From: CAYTZH01 sp964442285
GTDB lineage: Bacteria > Myxococcota_A > UBA9160 > JAFDET01
NCBI GenBank assembly: GCA_964442285.1
Contig: CAYTZH010000007.1
Span: 1-64,000 of the forward strand
Direction of reading: 5' to 3'
Length of the DNA stretch: 64,000 nucleotides
Shown here: positions 7,101 to 15,645 of the stretch, in pieces
Layout: every line of letters begins with the position of its first letter
Position numbering within the stretch: position 1 is the first letter of the stretch
Notes under the pieces: generated by a model
What the model saw: only the letters and a program-made list of their open reading frames with translations
Told to the model about the DNA's origin: nothing
Databases searched by the model: none
Made by a program: the position numbers and the translations under genes

Positions 7101-8663
7101 TCAGGCCTCCGGCTCGTCCGGCTCCGCGCTGGGGCCGGGGCTCCGCCGGGCGGTCAGGGTCTCCACCCGCTCCCACAGGGCCCGTCGCTCCGACGCGCTC
7201 TCCCGGGTGCCCGGCAGCAGGTGGGTGCGTCGGGGGCGGCGGTCGAAGAAGAAGCGACCGGTGTGCGCTCGTCCCGCGGCCGAGGCCGCGAGCCACAGGA
7301 CCGTGTCCGCCCCTTCGGCGGGGGTCCGCAGGATGGCCTGGGTGATGCGGCGGAAGGCGGGCAACGAGCGCTCGACGCCGGGCGTGTCGGCCCAGCCCGG
7401 GTGCATGCTGTTCACCACCACGCCTCGGTCCCGCAGGTGCTCGGCCCAGAGCTCGGCGAGCACCACCTGGGCCCGCTTGGTCTCGGCGTAGGCGAGGGTG
7501 CCGTCGTAGTCCCGCGCGGTCCAGTCCGGGTCTTCGAGCTGGAGCTTCCGGGTGTACATGCCGCCGGACGAGACCCAGATCACCCGGGCGTCGTCGGAGC
7601 GCTCGAGCGCCGGGCGCAGCAGCGCCGTGAGCAGGTGCGGCCCGGCCACGTGCAGGGCCCAGGTGAGCTCGAGCCCGTCCTCGGTCTCGACCCGCTCGTC
7701 CGGCAGCAGGCCGGCGTTGTGGACGAGGACGTCCAGCGGCGTCTCCGCCAGGCGCGCGCCCACCTCGCGCACGGAGCGCAGGCTGGAGAGATCGCAGACC
7801 TCGAGCGTCACCCGGCGGTTGCCGGTGCGCTCCCGGATCGCGTGGGCCGCCTCCTCCCCCCGCCCGGCGTTGCGACACAGCATCACGACCTCGGCGCCCA
7901 GGTCCGCCAGACCCAGGGCGGTCTCGAAGCCGATCCCCGAGTTCGCGCCGGTGACCACCATCCGCCGATTCGAGAGGTCCACCTGGAGGTCGGCGGGGTC
8001 GAAGGTCAGGGCGTGAATCCGGAAGCCCGTCTTGTCGAAGGAGAGCACGACGGTGGGGTCGACCAGCGCCGAGAACAGGCGGCCCAGACCCGCGGCGACG
8101 AGCCCCGCCCGGGGCTCCTCCTCGACCGGCTCGGCATCGGGATCGAGTGCCGCGAGGATGGCCTCCACGGGCGGGTGGTCGCCGGCCTCGCGGCTGGCGT
8201 AGCGGTAGGTGAGCTCGCCCCCCGCGCGCAGGACGAAGACGCCGCCGAGCTGCCACGGATCGCCCTGGACGCCTTCCTGGCGGAAACCCTTGCGGAGGGC
8301 CCGCGCGGCGTTCAGGCCCATCCGCGGGGAGAGCACCTCCACGCGACCGCGGCGCAGCCCGGCCGCCCGGTAGGCGCGCAGCTCCGGGTCCACCAGAATG
8401 GGGCCGTCGAGGGCGAAGTCCTCCCGGAAGGCCTGGGCGAAGTGGGCTGCACCGTTGCCGACGATGACCAGCTCGGCCCCGCGCTTGCGGATCTCGTCCT
8501 GGACGTCGCGCAACTGCGCGACCTGCTCGCGGCAGAACAGTCAGCCGAAGTGGCGGATGAAGACCAGGACGATGGGCCGATCCCGCCAGAGGACGCCGAG
8601 GTCCACCTCCGCGCCGCGGTCGTCCCGAAGCGCGATGCCGGAGAGCCGGGTCGAAACCTTCAT
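7101..8663 (-). CDS. Probable selenoprotein: peroxiredoxin-like (AhpC/TSA_2) domain fused to SDR oxidoreductase
   Basis: Read through an in-frame TGA at 8543-8541 (codon 41), the frame gives a 520-residue protein. Residues 1 to about 155 are a PRXL2/AhpC-TSA_2 thioredoxin-fold domain. The TGA falls exactly at the first position of the CxxC redox motif: VLVFIRHFG-U-LFCREQVAQL. The second Cys is intact, giving UxxC. Residues from about 230 form a short-chain dehydrogenase with VVTGANSGIGF (TGxxxGIG), HNAG and the catalytic YAETK. The ATG at 8663 starts MKVSTRLSGIALRDDRG, the normal beginning of the Prx-like domain, and coding character is identical on both sides of the TGA. A perfect hairpin starts 18 bases after the TGA. 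Selenocysteine insertion is therefore the best explanation. A Cys-to-stop point mutation with restart at TTG 8513 is the alternative. Likely a redox-active oxidoreductase; substrate unknown. Confidence 0.8.
8505..8522 (-). promoter_or_regulatory. Candidate bacterial SECIS hairpin downstream of the in-frame TGA
   Basis: On the mRNA, GUCGCGC pairs perfectly with GCGCGAC around an AGUU loop. The hairpin begins 18 nt after the UGA and its loop lies 25 nt after it. Bacterial SECIS elements sit immediately downstream of the UGA inside the coding region, with a small apical loop having G in one of its first two positions. This one fits. There is no obvious bulged U in the stem. Confidence 0.6.
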
Positions 8664-8727
8664 GCCTCGATCCTAACCGACCCCGGCATCGCCGCTACAC
8701 GCTCCTCCGCCCGGCTGTGGGTCTCCG

Positions 8728-9631
8728 CTACAGCTCGAACACGATGCTCGCGGTGGCCCGCTGCTTGAACAGGTCCTTGCGCGTCCCGATGGGTCGCTCG
8801 TACGCCATGTTGAAGGTGACCACGTCCGACAGCACCACGTGGAGGCCCACGCCGAGCGCCAGCACGTCGTTCCCGTCCACGTCCTGGGCGCCCAGATTGA
8901 TCACGTCGAGGCCCTCGAAGGGATCGATCCCGAGCACCGCCTGGGCCGTCCGCAGGGGGATCTCCGGGCCGTTGTCGAGGTCGACGGGGCGCAGGCCGTT
9001 GCCCGACCCCACCCAGTGCTGCCCCGAGAGCTGGATGAAGGGGGCTACCCGCTCGTGGAGGTTCAGGTTCGCGTAGAGGTGGTAGAAGAGGTACGCGCTG
9101 TCCTGGCGCGAGTTCATCGGCACCGTCGCGCCGAAGTCGCCCAGCAGACGCACGGGGCCGATGCCCCAGGCGCTGGTCAGCGACGGCATCAGCAGGCCCG
9201 GACCGTGGCCTTGGAAGACGTCGCTGCTCCCGGTGGGCGCCTCGTAGCGCAGCACGCCCGAGAGGATGAACTGCGACTCGGGCTTCACCAGGAAGGCGTA
9301 CTTCAGGCCGCCCGCCAGATTGAACCAGCCGCCGCGGTTGTCGACGATCGCCAGGTCGGGCTCGATCCAGACCCGGCCGTCCTTGGTGGCGATGAAGGCG
9401 AGCCGGTCGGTGAGGGCCAGTCGGGCCTGCACCGCGACCGCCTCGAGGTCGCCGCCAGCGAAGATCGAGCGGCGGGGGAACTCGTGCCAGATGAAGTGGG
9501 CGTGGAGCCCGCTGGTGATGAAGGGATCCTCGAAGAGGAAGGGCGAGAGGAAGGGCTGGTGGAAGCCCTGCCAACGCGCGTTCCGGTCGCAGCGCAACCA
9601 GGGCCGCCGTCCCGATCGTCCATCGTCGCAT
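8728..9631 (-). CDS. Outer-membrane beta-barrel-like protein, 5' end disturbed by assembly gap or frameshift
   Basis: The frame gives about 290 residues with alternating amphipathic strands. It opens WQGFHQPFLSPFLFEDPF and ends in a terminal aromatic-type strand ATASIVFEL, typical of transporter-like or MetA-type barrels. A good start (ATG at 9631 with a GAGAGGAG site) reads MRRWTIGTAALVAL, a signal-peptide-like opening, but it is in another frame. Removing one T near the GCGTTGG around 9570 would join them. The 5' region lies in the 55-base copy beside the gap, so an assembly or sequencing indel is likely. Function unknown; no ligand motif seen. Confidence 0.6.
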
Positions 9632-9806
9632 TGCCCGTTCTCTCCTCTCGANNNNNNNNNNNNNNNNNNNNNNNNNNNNNNNNNNNNNNNNNNNNNNNNN
9701 NNNNNNNNNNNNNNNNNNNNNNNNNNNNNNNNNNNNNNNNNNNNNNNNNNNACCAGGGCCGCCGTCCCGATCGTCCATCGTCGCATTGCCCGTTCTCTCC
9801 TCTCGA
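9597..9806. repeat. 100-N gap with identical 55-base flanks (unmerged contig overlap)
   Basis: The 55 bases at 9597-9651 are repeated exactly at 9752-9806, on either side of the N run at 9652-9751. The length matches a common assembler k-mer, so this is almost surely one genomic copy written twice, not a biological duplication or a true 100-base gap. Confidence 0.85.
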
Positions 9807-10061
9807 GATCCCGGCAGTGGCCGGGTGTGCAGGAGAGAGGCAAGTCCCGTGCCGGGGCGAAGCGGCCTCACATTCCCCAGGCGTCTCACCTCCGTGGCCA
9901 GGCGCCCCAGCACCCAGGCCAAGGGTGTCGGACAAGCCTCAGGTCGGGGTCGGCTGCCAGACGTCTTCCGGCCTGCGCAGCTCACCGGCAGGTCGGCGCG
10001 TCGCCCTCACGTCCGGCCGGTCGGGCGCCGAAACACACGGGCAGGACGGCGGAGGCGCAGC
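9807..10061. other. Divergent intergenic region
   Basis: About 255 bases lie between the beta-barrel gene (minus) and the protease gene (plus). The region should hold both promoters. I see no clear -35/-10 pair, only the GGAGG ribosome site at about 10050-10054 for the protease gene. Confidence 0.4.
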
Positions 10062-11462
10062 ATGGGTCGGATCCGGACCGCGCGGGTCGCGTTCGCGGGG
10101 GTGCTGGCGACGGCCGTGGCCGCGGCCGGGGTCGCCCGGGCCGAGCTCTATCAGTGGGTGGACGAGAACGGCAAGCTCCACTTCTCGGACGTGCCGCCCG
10201 CGGGCCAGCGGGCCAGTGAGGTGCAGGAGCGCCGGGAGCAGGCGCCCCCGACCGCCGAGCGCGCCACCGACTACCGCGGTCGCTACACGGGGGAGTCTCC
10301 CTCCCGGATGGTGATCCTCGAGAAGGTGGCCTGGCGGATCACCTCTCCCGGTGAGGCGCCGCGGACGATCGGCAGCTGCGGCCGGCGCGACATCACCTCC
10401 CAGAGCGCCCGGGGCAAGGCGCGCAGCATCAGCTGGGAGAGCGGCTTCCACGGCCGGCTCGAGGAGCTCGGCTACGAGACGCCGCGCACCGCGCTCACCT
10501 TTGCCCGCGAGGGCGAGAAGGCCCCCGACGTGAGCGTCATGGGCGTGATCAACGACCTCCAGATCTCCGACTGCTACCGGGTGGAGCGGATGGAAGTGGC
10601 CTGGCGGGTCTTCGACAACCTGCGTCGGCGCGTGGTGCTCGAGGTCACCACCCGGGGCAGCGACGAGATCGGCCTCGGCCCCGCCCAGCGCAGCCTCCGC
10701 CACGGCATGCTCGAGGCGTTCGTCGGCGCCGCGGGCGCCCTTTTCCGCGAGAGCCGCTTCGGCGAGATCGTCGCGCCCGACCAGCCCGCGGCCGCGCGGG
10801 CGGCGGGCGGCGACCTGCCGCCCCTGCCCCTCTCGGTCCGCTACGCGGCGGGTCGCTCCACCTTCGCCGAGCGCGTGGCCTCCCTGAAGCGGGCGACGGT
10901 GACGGTGCGGACCGCCGGCGGTCACGGCAGCGGCTTCCTGATCTCCCGCGACGGACACGTCCTCACCAACGACCACGTGGTGGCCGGTCGCGACGAGGCC
11001 ATCGTGGTGCTGGGCGAGCGCGAGCGCGAGGCGCGGGTGCTGCGGCGCGACAGCGTGCGCGACGTGGCCCTGCTGCAGCTCGATGGTCTGGTCTCGGCGC
11101 CGCCGCTGGCGCTGGCGCGCACCAACCCGGGCGTCGGCGAGAGCCTCTACGCCGTGGGGACGCCCCTGGACGAGCGCCTGAGCCACACCGTGACCCGGGG
11201 CATCCTCTCGGCCGAGCGGGAGATCGAGGGCCAGCGCTTCTACCAGACCGATGCCGCCGTCAACCCCGGCAACTCCGGCGGCCCGGTCTTCAACGAGCGC
11301 GGCGAGCTGGTGGCGATCGCGGTTGCCGGCCTGTTCACCCAGGCCGGCGGCAGCATGAGCATCAACCTGCTGATCCCGATCGCCGAGGCCTTCGACGCGC
11401 TCCACCTCGAGGCCGAAGCGCCGCCGGCCGGCCGCGCGCCCCGGGCTCAGTCGCCCAGGTAG
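10062..11462 (+). CDS. Exported DUF4124-trypsin-like serine protease fusion
   Basis: A 466-residue protein. A signal peptide (RVAFAGVLATAVAAAGVARA) leads directly into a DUF4124 domain (ELYQWVDENGKLHFSDVPP), then a region of about 190 residues of unknown fold with paired cysteines (IGSCGRRD, ISDCYRV). The C-terminus is a DegP/HtrA-like chymotrypsin-fold protease. The triad is visible as His in LTNDHVV, Asp in RDVALLQ and Ser in NPGNSGGP. No PDZ domain follows. It would act in the periplasm, perhaps in envelope quality control. The ATG at 10062 has GGAGG upstream. Its stop overlaps the convergent SCP2-PhyH gene by 16 bases. DUF4124 joined to a protease is an uncommon arrangement. Confidence 0.85.
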   Translation: MGRIRTARVAFAGVLATAVAAAGVARAELYQWVDENGKLHFSDVPPAGQRASEVQERREQAPPTAERATDYRGRYTGESPSRMVILEKVAWRITSPGEAPRTIGSCGRRDITSQSARGKARSISWESGFHGRLEELGYETPRTALTFAREGEKAPDVSVMGVINDLQISDCYRVERMEVAWRVFDNLRRRVVLEVTTRGSDEIGLGPAQRSLRHGMLEAFVGAAGALFRESRFGEIVAPDQPAAARAAGGDLPPLPLSVRYAAGRSTFAERVASLKRATVTVRTAGGHGSGFLISRDGHVLTNDHVVAGRDEAIVVLGEREREARVLRRDSVRDVALLQLDGLVSAPPLALARTNPGVGESLYAVGTPLDERLSHTVTRGILSAEREIEGQRFYQTDAAVNPGNSGGPVFNERGELVAIAVAGLFTQAGGSMSINLLIPIAEAFDALHLEAEAPPAGRAPRAQSPR

Positions 11463-12652
11463 CCCGGCTCCTGGGAGATCGAGGTGTGGGTCCTGCTCCG
11501 GACCCGCGCGAGGCGCTGGCGGTTGCGGTCCGCGGCCTCCGGGTCGGCGGGCTGCTGGGCGAACCCCGTGTACAGGACCTTGCGCGTGCGCTTCACCGGC
11601 GGCTGGCTCATGTGCTGGGTGCAGCTGAGGTGCACGGTCACGTCGCCGGTCCGGGTCGGCAGGTCCACGGGCTCGAGGTCGAGACCGGGCTGCAGGCACG
11701 GCGCCGGCCACACCAGCGCCCGGTGGCTGCCCGGCACGACGCGCAGCTGGCCGGAGTCGGCGTCGGCGCCGGTCACCGAGATGCCGACGGTGAGGGAGCA
11801 GCACTCGTAGGAGTGGCGGCCGAGGCTGCAGTCCTTGTGCCAGGGCACGTCCGAGATCCCCTTCACCACGCCGATGGGCTTCGTGAGCGCGCCCACGCGG
11901 GTGCCGCGCTGGTGTCGCGGTGCGTGGTCGAGGCCGGGGATGCGGCCGATCCGCAGGAAGCGCCCGTCCTCGACCAGGTCCGAGGCCGCGTCGGAGTAGC
12001 GGTCGAAGCCCTCCATGCGCACCAGGTGCTCCGCCCCGTCGACGGTCGTGGCGAACCAGGCCCGGGGGTCGCCCTTCTCGAAGTGGGGGGCGGCCTTGGG
12101 GTAGTCGGCCTCGACGGCGGCCATCTCGTCCGCGCTGAACACGCCGCGGATGTGCAGGTAGCCGGCGTCCTCCAGGAAGGCGCGCATCTCCTCGTCCGAG
12201 GCGTCCGGATCGAAGCTGCGCCGGGTGTCGCCCCGGAAGGTCACGTCGCCCGGGACGTGGATGCGGCGATCGTCGAGCGCCGCCCGCAGCACCAGCCACC
12301 AGTGGAGGAAGTCCGGCAGCCCGCCCTCGGGCATGTCGAGCAGGGCGTTGCTGAACAGGGCCATGGGCGTGCTCTGGTCGTGGACGAGGTCTCCCAGCTG
12401 TTCGGCGGAGAGCCGCACCCGCACCGCGCCCCGCCGACCGGATGCGACCTCGACGCGGTCGCCTCGCCAGGCGAGGGTCCAGGGCTCGCCGTCGGTCTCG
12501 ATGCAGAAGTCCTTCAGCACCAGCCGGGGAGCGCCCGGCGCGATCCGGTCCCGGCGCGCGTCGAGCCGGTCGGGGAGCGTCTGGCCGAAGAACGTTCCCG
12601 GGTCCACCGGGGCCTGCTCGGTATCGACGCGGGTTCGCAGGTCGACCGACAT
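11447..12652 (-). CDS. SCP2-like domain fused to PhyH dioxygenase
   Basis: A 401-residue protein in two parts. Residues of about 35-130 resemble an SCP2 sterol-carrier/lipid-binding fold (LVLKDFCIETDGEPWTLAW, VRVRLSAEQLGDLV). Residues of about 150-390 are a PhyH Fe(II)/2-oxoglutarate oxygenase with the HxD motif in VPWHKDCSLGRH and distal His in VTVHLSCTQHMS. The fusion suggests a lipid or other hydrophobic substrate carried by the SCP2-like part and hydroxylated by the oxygenase. The ATG at 12652 has an upstream GGGAGGAG site. Monocistronic, divergent from the DUF3127 gene. PhyH assignment is firm; the SCP2 call is by pattern only. Confidence 0.8.
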   Translation of the reverse strand: MSVDLRTRVDTEQAPVDPGTFFGQTLPDRLDARRDRIAPGAPRLVLKDFCIETDGEPWTLAWRGDRVEVASGRRGAVRVRLSAEQLGDLVHDQSTPMALFSNALLDMPEGGLPDFLHWWLVLRAALDDRRIHVPGDVTFRGDTRRSFDPDASDEEMRAFLEDAGYLHIRGVFSADEMAAVEADYPKAAPHFEKGDPRAWFATTVDGAEHLVRMEGFDRYSDAASDLVEDGRFLRIGRIPGLDHAPRHQRGTRVGALTKPIGVVKGISDVPWHKDCSLGRHSYECCSLTVGISVTGADADSGQLRVVPGSHRALVWPAPCLQPGLDLEPVDLPTRTGDVTVHLSCTQHMSQPPVKRTRKVLYTGFAQQPADPEAADRNRQRLARVRSRTHTSISQEPGYLGD

Positions 12653-12757
12653 GGCACTCCTCCCGTCCGCCCCCGGGCTCCCACCATACCACCGCGCGTC
12701 CGTCCCGGGCTCCCGCGGGGGGCTTCCGCCGCGGGCGGGCGCGGTATGTTCCGGCCC

Positions 12758-13117
12758 ATGGGCATGACCACCGAGGGCACGATCCACACCATCTTCGAGG
12801 CCAAGCAGGTGACCGAGCGCTTCCGCAAGCGCGAGTTCGTCTTGGAGCTGCGGGACAATCCCCGCTATCCGCAGCTCGTCCTCTTCCAGCTCACCGGGGA
12901 TCGCTGCGAGGCCCTCGACGCCTTCCAGGTGGGCGAGGCGGTGCGCGTGGAGTTCAGCCTGCGCGGGCGCGAGTGGACGAGCCCCCGCGGCGAGACCAAG
13001 TACTTCAACAGCCTCGACGTCTGGACCGTGGAGCCCGCCGGCGCCGGGGCCGGCGCCGCCGACGAAGAGCCGCCCTTCCCGCCCGGCCCGCCGCCTCCCG
13101 ACGACGTCCCGTTCTAG
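12758..13117 (+). CDS. DUF3127 OB-fold-like protein
   Basis: About 119 residues, with the DUF3127 core from TIHTIFEAKQVTERFRKREF through TKYFNSLDVWTVE. The family is thought to be OB-like, possibly single-strand nucleic-acid binding; function is not established. The C-terminus is a low-complexity Gly/Ala then Pro-rich acidic tail ending DDVPF, reminiscent of the acidic tip of SSB proteins. Three in-frame ATGs (12746, 12758, 12764) compete. 12758 or 12764 best matches family N-termini, and no ribosome site decides it. Ends overlap the convergent PhyH gene by 4 bases. Confidence 0.75.
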   Translation: MGMTTEGTIHTIFEAKQVTERFRKREFVLELRDNPRYPQLVLFQLTGDRCEALDAFQVGEAVRVEFSLRGREWTSPRGETKYFNSLDVWTVEPAGAGAGAADEEPPFPPGPPPPDDVPF

Positions 13118-13980
13118 GCGCGGCGCAGCTGCGCCTGGGCGCGCTCGAGGCTGCCGAAGCCCTCGGCGCTGAGCGTCGGCCCCTTGTCGCGCAGGGCGTC
13201 GAGCGGGTCGCGCAGGTCGTCCACGTAGCCCAGGGCGTAGGCGCCGCGGGCGTAGCCCATCACGCGCAGCAGGTCGTCGGGCAGGGTCCGGGCCAGGTCG
13301 AGGGGCACCGACAGGTACTGGTTCTCCTCCTGGCGCAGCCAGGAGAGGGCGTAGGTCAGGTTGATGCCCATGCGCACGGCGTCGCTGCGGTTGGCGCCGC
13401 CGCCGTGGTAGAGCGCGCCCGTGTAGAGCAGCACCGAGCCCGCCGCCATCTCGGCCGGCTCGGTGTCGGCCGGCGTGAAGCTTCGCTTGTCCTCGAGGCG
13501 ATGGCTGCCGGGCACGACCCGGGTGGCGCCGTTCGCTTCGGTGAAGTCGGTCAGGGCCCAGAGCGTGTTGCACTGCACCTCGTAGCCCGTCGGGAACGGG
13601 AAGAAGTCGAAGGCCCACTGGTCGCGGTGGATGGCCTGGGCGTCCTCGCCCGGCCCGATGGCGATCACCTGGGTCAGGTGCAGGTGGAAGGTGGTGCCGT
13701 GGGCCAGCACGCGCTCCACCACCGGCAGTACGGCCGGGTGCATGACCAGCTCCCGGGCCGTGGGGGAGCGGGCGATGAGCCCGCCGGTGCGGCGGGTGTG
13801 GTGCCCGCTGAAGGCGTCGACGCCGGCCGGCGTCGCGTCCAGGTAGGGCTGCATCTCGCTGTGGAAGCGGTCGAGGACGTCGCGGTCGACGGCGCCGTCG
13901 ACCACGGCGCAGCCGTCGCGGGCCAGGGCCTCGGCCACGCGCGCCGGGCCGTCGCTGGGGGTCAGGTGCTCGATGGGCAT
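13114..13980 (-). CDS. PhyH family dioxygenase
   Basis: A 288-residue Fe(II)/2-oxoglutarate oxygenase. The HxD motif is in QAIHRDQWAFD; the distal His is in LYHGGGANRS, followed by Arg in DAVRMGINL. It resembles the ectoine-hydroxylase/PhyH-type proteins that are abundant in marine and sponge-associated bacteria. Substrate unknown. The ATG at 13980 has GGAGG nine bases upstream. GpsA lies 41 bases upstream on the same strand, so a two-gene transcript is possible. It is the third PhyH gene in this region and differs clearly in sequence from the other two, so they are not recent duplicates. Confidence 0.85.
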   Translation of the reverse strand: MPIEHLTPSDGPARVAEALARDGCAVVDGAVDRDVLDRFHSEMQPYLDATPAGVDAFSGHHTRRTGGLIARSPTARELVMHPAVLPVVERVLAHGTTFHLHLTQVIAIGPGEDAQAIHRDQWAFDFFPFPTGYEVQCNTLWALTDFTEANGATRVVPGSHRLEDKRSFTPADTEPAEMAAGSVLLYTGALYHGGGANRSDAVRMGINLTYALSWLRQEENQYLSVPLDLARTLPDDLLRVMGYARGAYALGYVDDLRDPLDALRDKGPTLSAEGFGSLERAQAQLRRA

Positions 13981-14021
13981 GGGGAACCTCCGGAGCGCGC
14001 TCGGACCCCGGAGAGCATACC

Positions 14022-15044
14022 CTAGGGCGCTGTCGGGAAGATGCCGGCCAGCTCGTCCTTCATCTGGCGCTCCATCAGCCGGCGGGCTTCTTCGCGAACC
14101 GACGCGCCCTCGTGGCAGACCCGGTAGACGCCCTCGGAGACGGGCATCTCCACGCCCTCCCGGGCGGCCAGGGCGTGCACCGCCGCCGCCGTGACGTAGC
14201 CCTCGGCGACCGCCTTCTGGGACGCCACCACCCGCTCCGGGCGCTCGCCCGCGGCCAGGCGCAGGCCGAGCTGGCGGTTGCGGGAGAGCTCGCCGTGGCA
14301 GGTGAGGGTGAGGTCGCCGACGCCCGCCAGGCCCAGGAAGGTGAGCGGGTTGGCGCCCATGGCGACGCCGAGCCGGGCGATCTCCGCCAGGCCCCGGGTC
14401 ATCACGGCGGCCAGCGCCGACGCGCCCAGGCCCAGGCCGCTGGCGCAGCCGCAGGCCACGGCGATCACGTTCTTGAGGGCCCCGCCGAGCTCCACCCCCC
14501 GTACGTCGTCGCTGGCGTACACCCGCAGCCGGGGCGAGTGGAGCAGCGCCTGGGCGCGCCGGGCCACGCCGATGTCCTCGGCGGCCAGGGCCACGTCGGC
14601 GGGCAGACCCGAGGCGACGTCCTTGGCGAAGCTCGGTCCCGACAGGAAGGCGTGGCGGTCGCCGTGGTCGGGCATGGCCTCGAGCAGCACCTCGTTCATG
14701 AGGGCCAGCGAGTCGGTCTCGATGCCCTTGGCGGTGGACACCACCAGGGCGTCGGCGGGCACGTAGGGCCCCGCCGCGGCCGCCACCCGGCGCATGTACG
14801 CCGACGGCACCACCAGCAGCACCAGCTCGGCGCCTTCCAGGGCGTGGCCCACGTCGCCCGTCACCTCGAGGTCGGAGGGGACCGGGAAGCCGGGGAGGTA
14901 GGGGCCGTTCTCGCCCGTGCGGGCGATCTCCTCGGGCAGGCCCTCGTCGAAGGCCCACAGGCGCACGCGATGGCCGAGCCCGTGGCCGTAGAGGGCCAGG
15001 GCGGTTCCGAAGGCACCGGCGCCGACGACGCTCAGCTGGGCCAC
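14022..15044 (-). CDS. gpsA: Glycerol-3-phosphate dehydrogenase [NAD(P)+]
   Basis: A 340-residue enzyme that reduces dihydroxyacetone phosphate to sn-glycerol 3-phosphate, the backbone for phospholipids. The NAD(P)-binding motif VVGAGAFGTALA is at the N-terminus. STAKGIE and FLSGPSFAKDVA follow, then the catalytic Lys in GGALKNVIAVACG and the GLAGVGDLTLTC signature. Length matches the family. The GTG at 15044 has a GAGAGGA ribosome site and starts directly before the Rossmann strand. It supplies the substrate line that PlsC (6351) continues. Divergent from the 15111 gene. Confidence 0.95.
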   Translation of the reverse strand: MAQLSVVGAGAFGTALALYGHGLGHRVRLWAFDEGLPEEIARTGENGPYLPGFPVPSDLEVTGDVGHALEGAELVLLVVPSAYMRRVAAAAGPYVPADALVVSTAKGIETDSLALMNEVLLEAMPDHGDRHAFLSGPSFAKDVASGLPADVALAAEDIGVARRAQALLHSPRLRVYASDDVRGVELGGALKNVIAVACGCASGLGLGASALAAVMTRGLAEIARLGVAMGANPLTFLGLAGVGDLTLTCHGELSRNRQLGLRLAAGERPERVVASQKAVAEGYVTAAAVHALAAREGVEMPVSEGVYRVCHEGASVREEARRLMERQMKDELAGIFPTAP

Positions 15045-15110
15045 GGGTCCTCTCTGGCAGGGAGCGGGATCTGCTCGTCGCGGAGAGCGGCATGCTACAT
15101 CGTCTGGCGC

Positions 15111-15626
15111 ATGTCCCACGACCCCTCCCCGGATCCGGCGATCCGGCAGCTCGAGCGCTTCTTCCGCGAGCATCCGGCCTGGGTGCAGGCGGGTCGGCGC
15201 ATCGCCGACGGCGCCTCGAGCCGGGTCTTCTTCCGCCACCGTCCGGGGGAGCCCTGGCGCCTGGTGCGGCGCGAGGCGCGCAACGTCCTCGAGCCCGGCT
15301 CGGCCGCCGATCCGGACTTCGCCTTCTGCTTCACGCGCCCGGCCATCGAGCGGCTGTGTGCCCTCGAGGGTCGCATGGGCGCCTTCGCCGTGACCCTGTT
15401 CGAGCTGATCGTGGAGCCCGACGCCGAGATCGCCGTCGGCTTCCGGATCGTGGCGCCCTTCACCCGGCTCGCGCGCCGCGGCTACCTGCGCCTCGTGATC
15501 GAGGCCGGTCCGGAGGTGCTGGCCTTCGGCCGCGCCCACGGTGTGCGCAACCTCTCCCAGCTCCGGCGGCTGGTGCGGGAGCTGCGCCAGCAGGGGCCGG
15601 CCCCCTGGGAGGCCGACGCCGATTGA
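15111..15626 (+). CDS. Conserved-looking cytoplasmic protein, unknown function
   Basis: A 171-residue protein, no signal peptide or membrane segment. It opens MSHDPSPDPAIRQLERFF and has a central segment RVFFRHRPGEPWRLVRRE. The last 50 residues are basic and helical. The central pattern faintly resembles small lipid-binding (SCP2-like) folds, but I do not assign it. Starts 66 bases from the divergent gpsA start. The ATG is the only sensible start in an open, coding-like frame. Confidence 0.55.
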   Translation: MSHDPSPDPAIRQLERFFREHPAWVQAGRRIADGASSRVFFRHRPGEPWRLVRREARNVLEPGSAADPDFAFCFTRPAIERLCALEGRMGAFAVTLFELIVEPDAEIAVGFRIVAPFTRLARRGYLRLVIEAGPEVLAFGRAHGVRNLSQLRRLVRELRQQGPAPWEADAD

Positions 15627-15645
15627 GGCGCGCCGCGCCCGAGGC

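Noticed and set aside
8513..8513. TTG at 8513 as the start of a plain SDR protein
   Set aside because: It has no ribosome site and discards a well-formed peroxiredoxin-like N-terminus in the same frame upstream of the TGA.
9597..9806. Biological 55-base direct repeat (insertion target duplication)
   Set aside because: No mobile element lies between the copies, only N. The same 55-base length recurs at 59835-60044, pointing to assembly.
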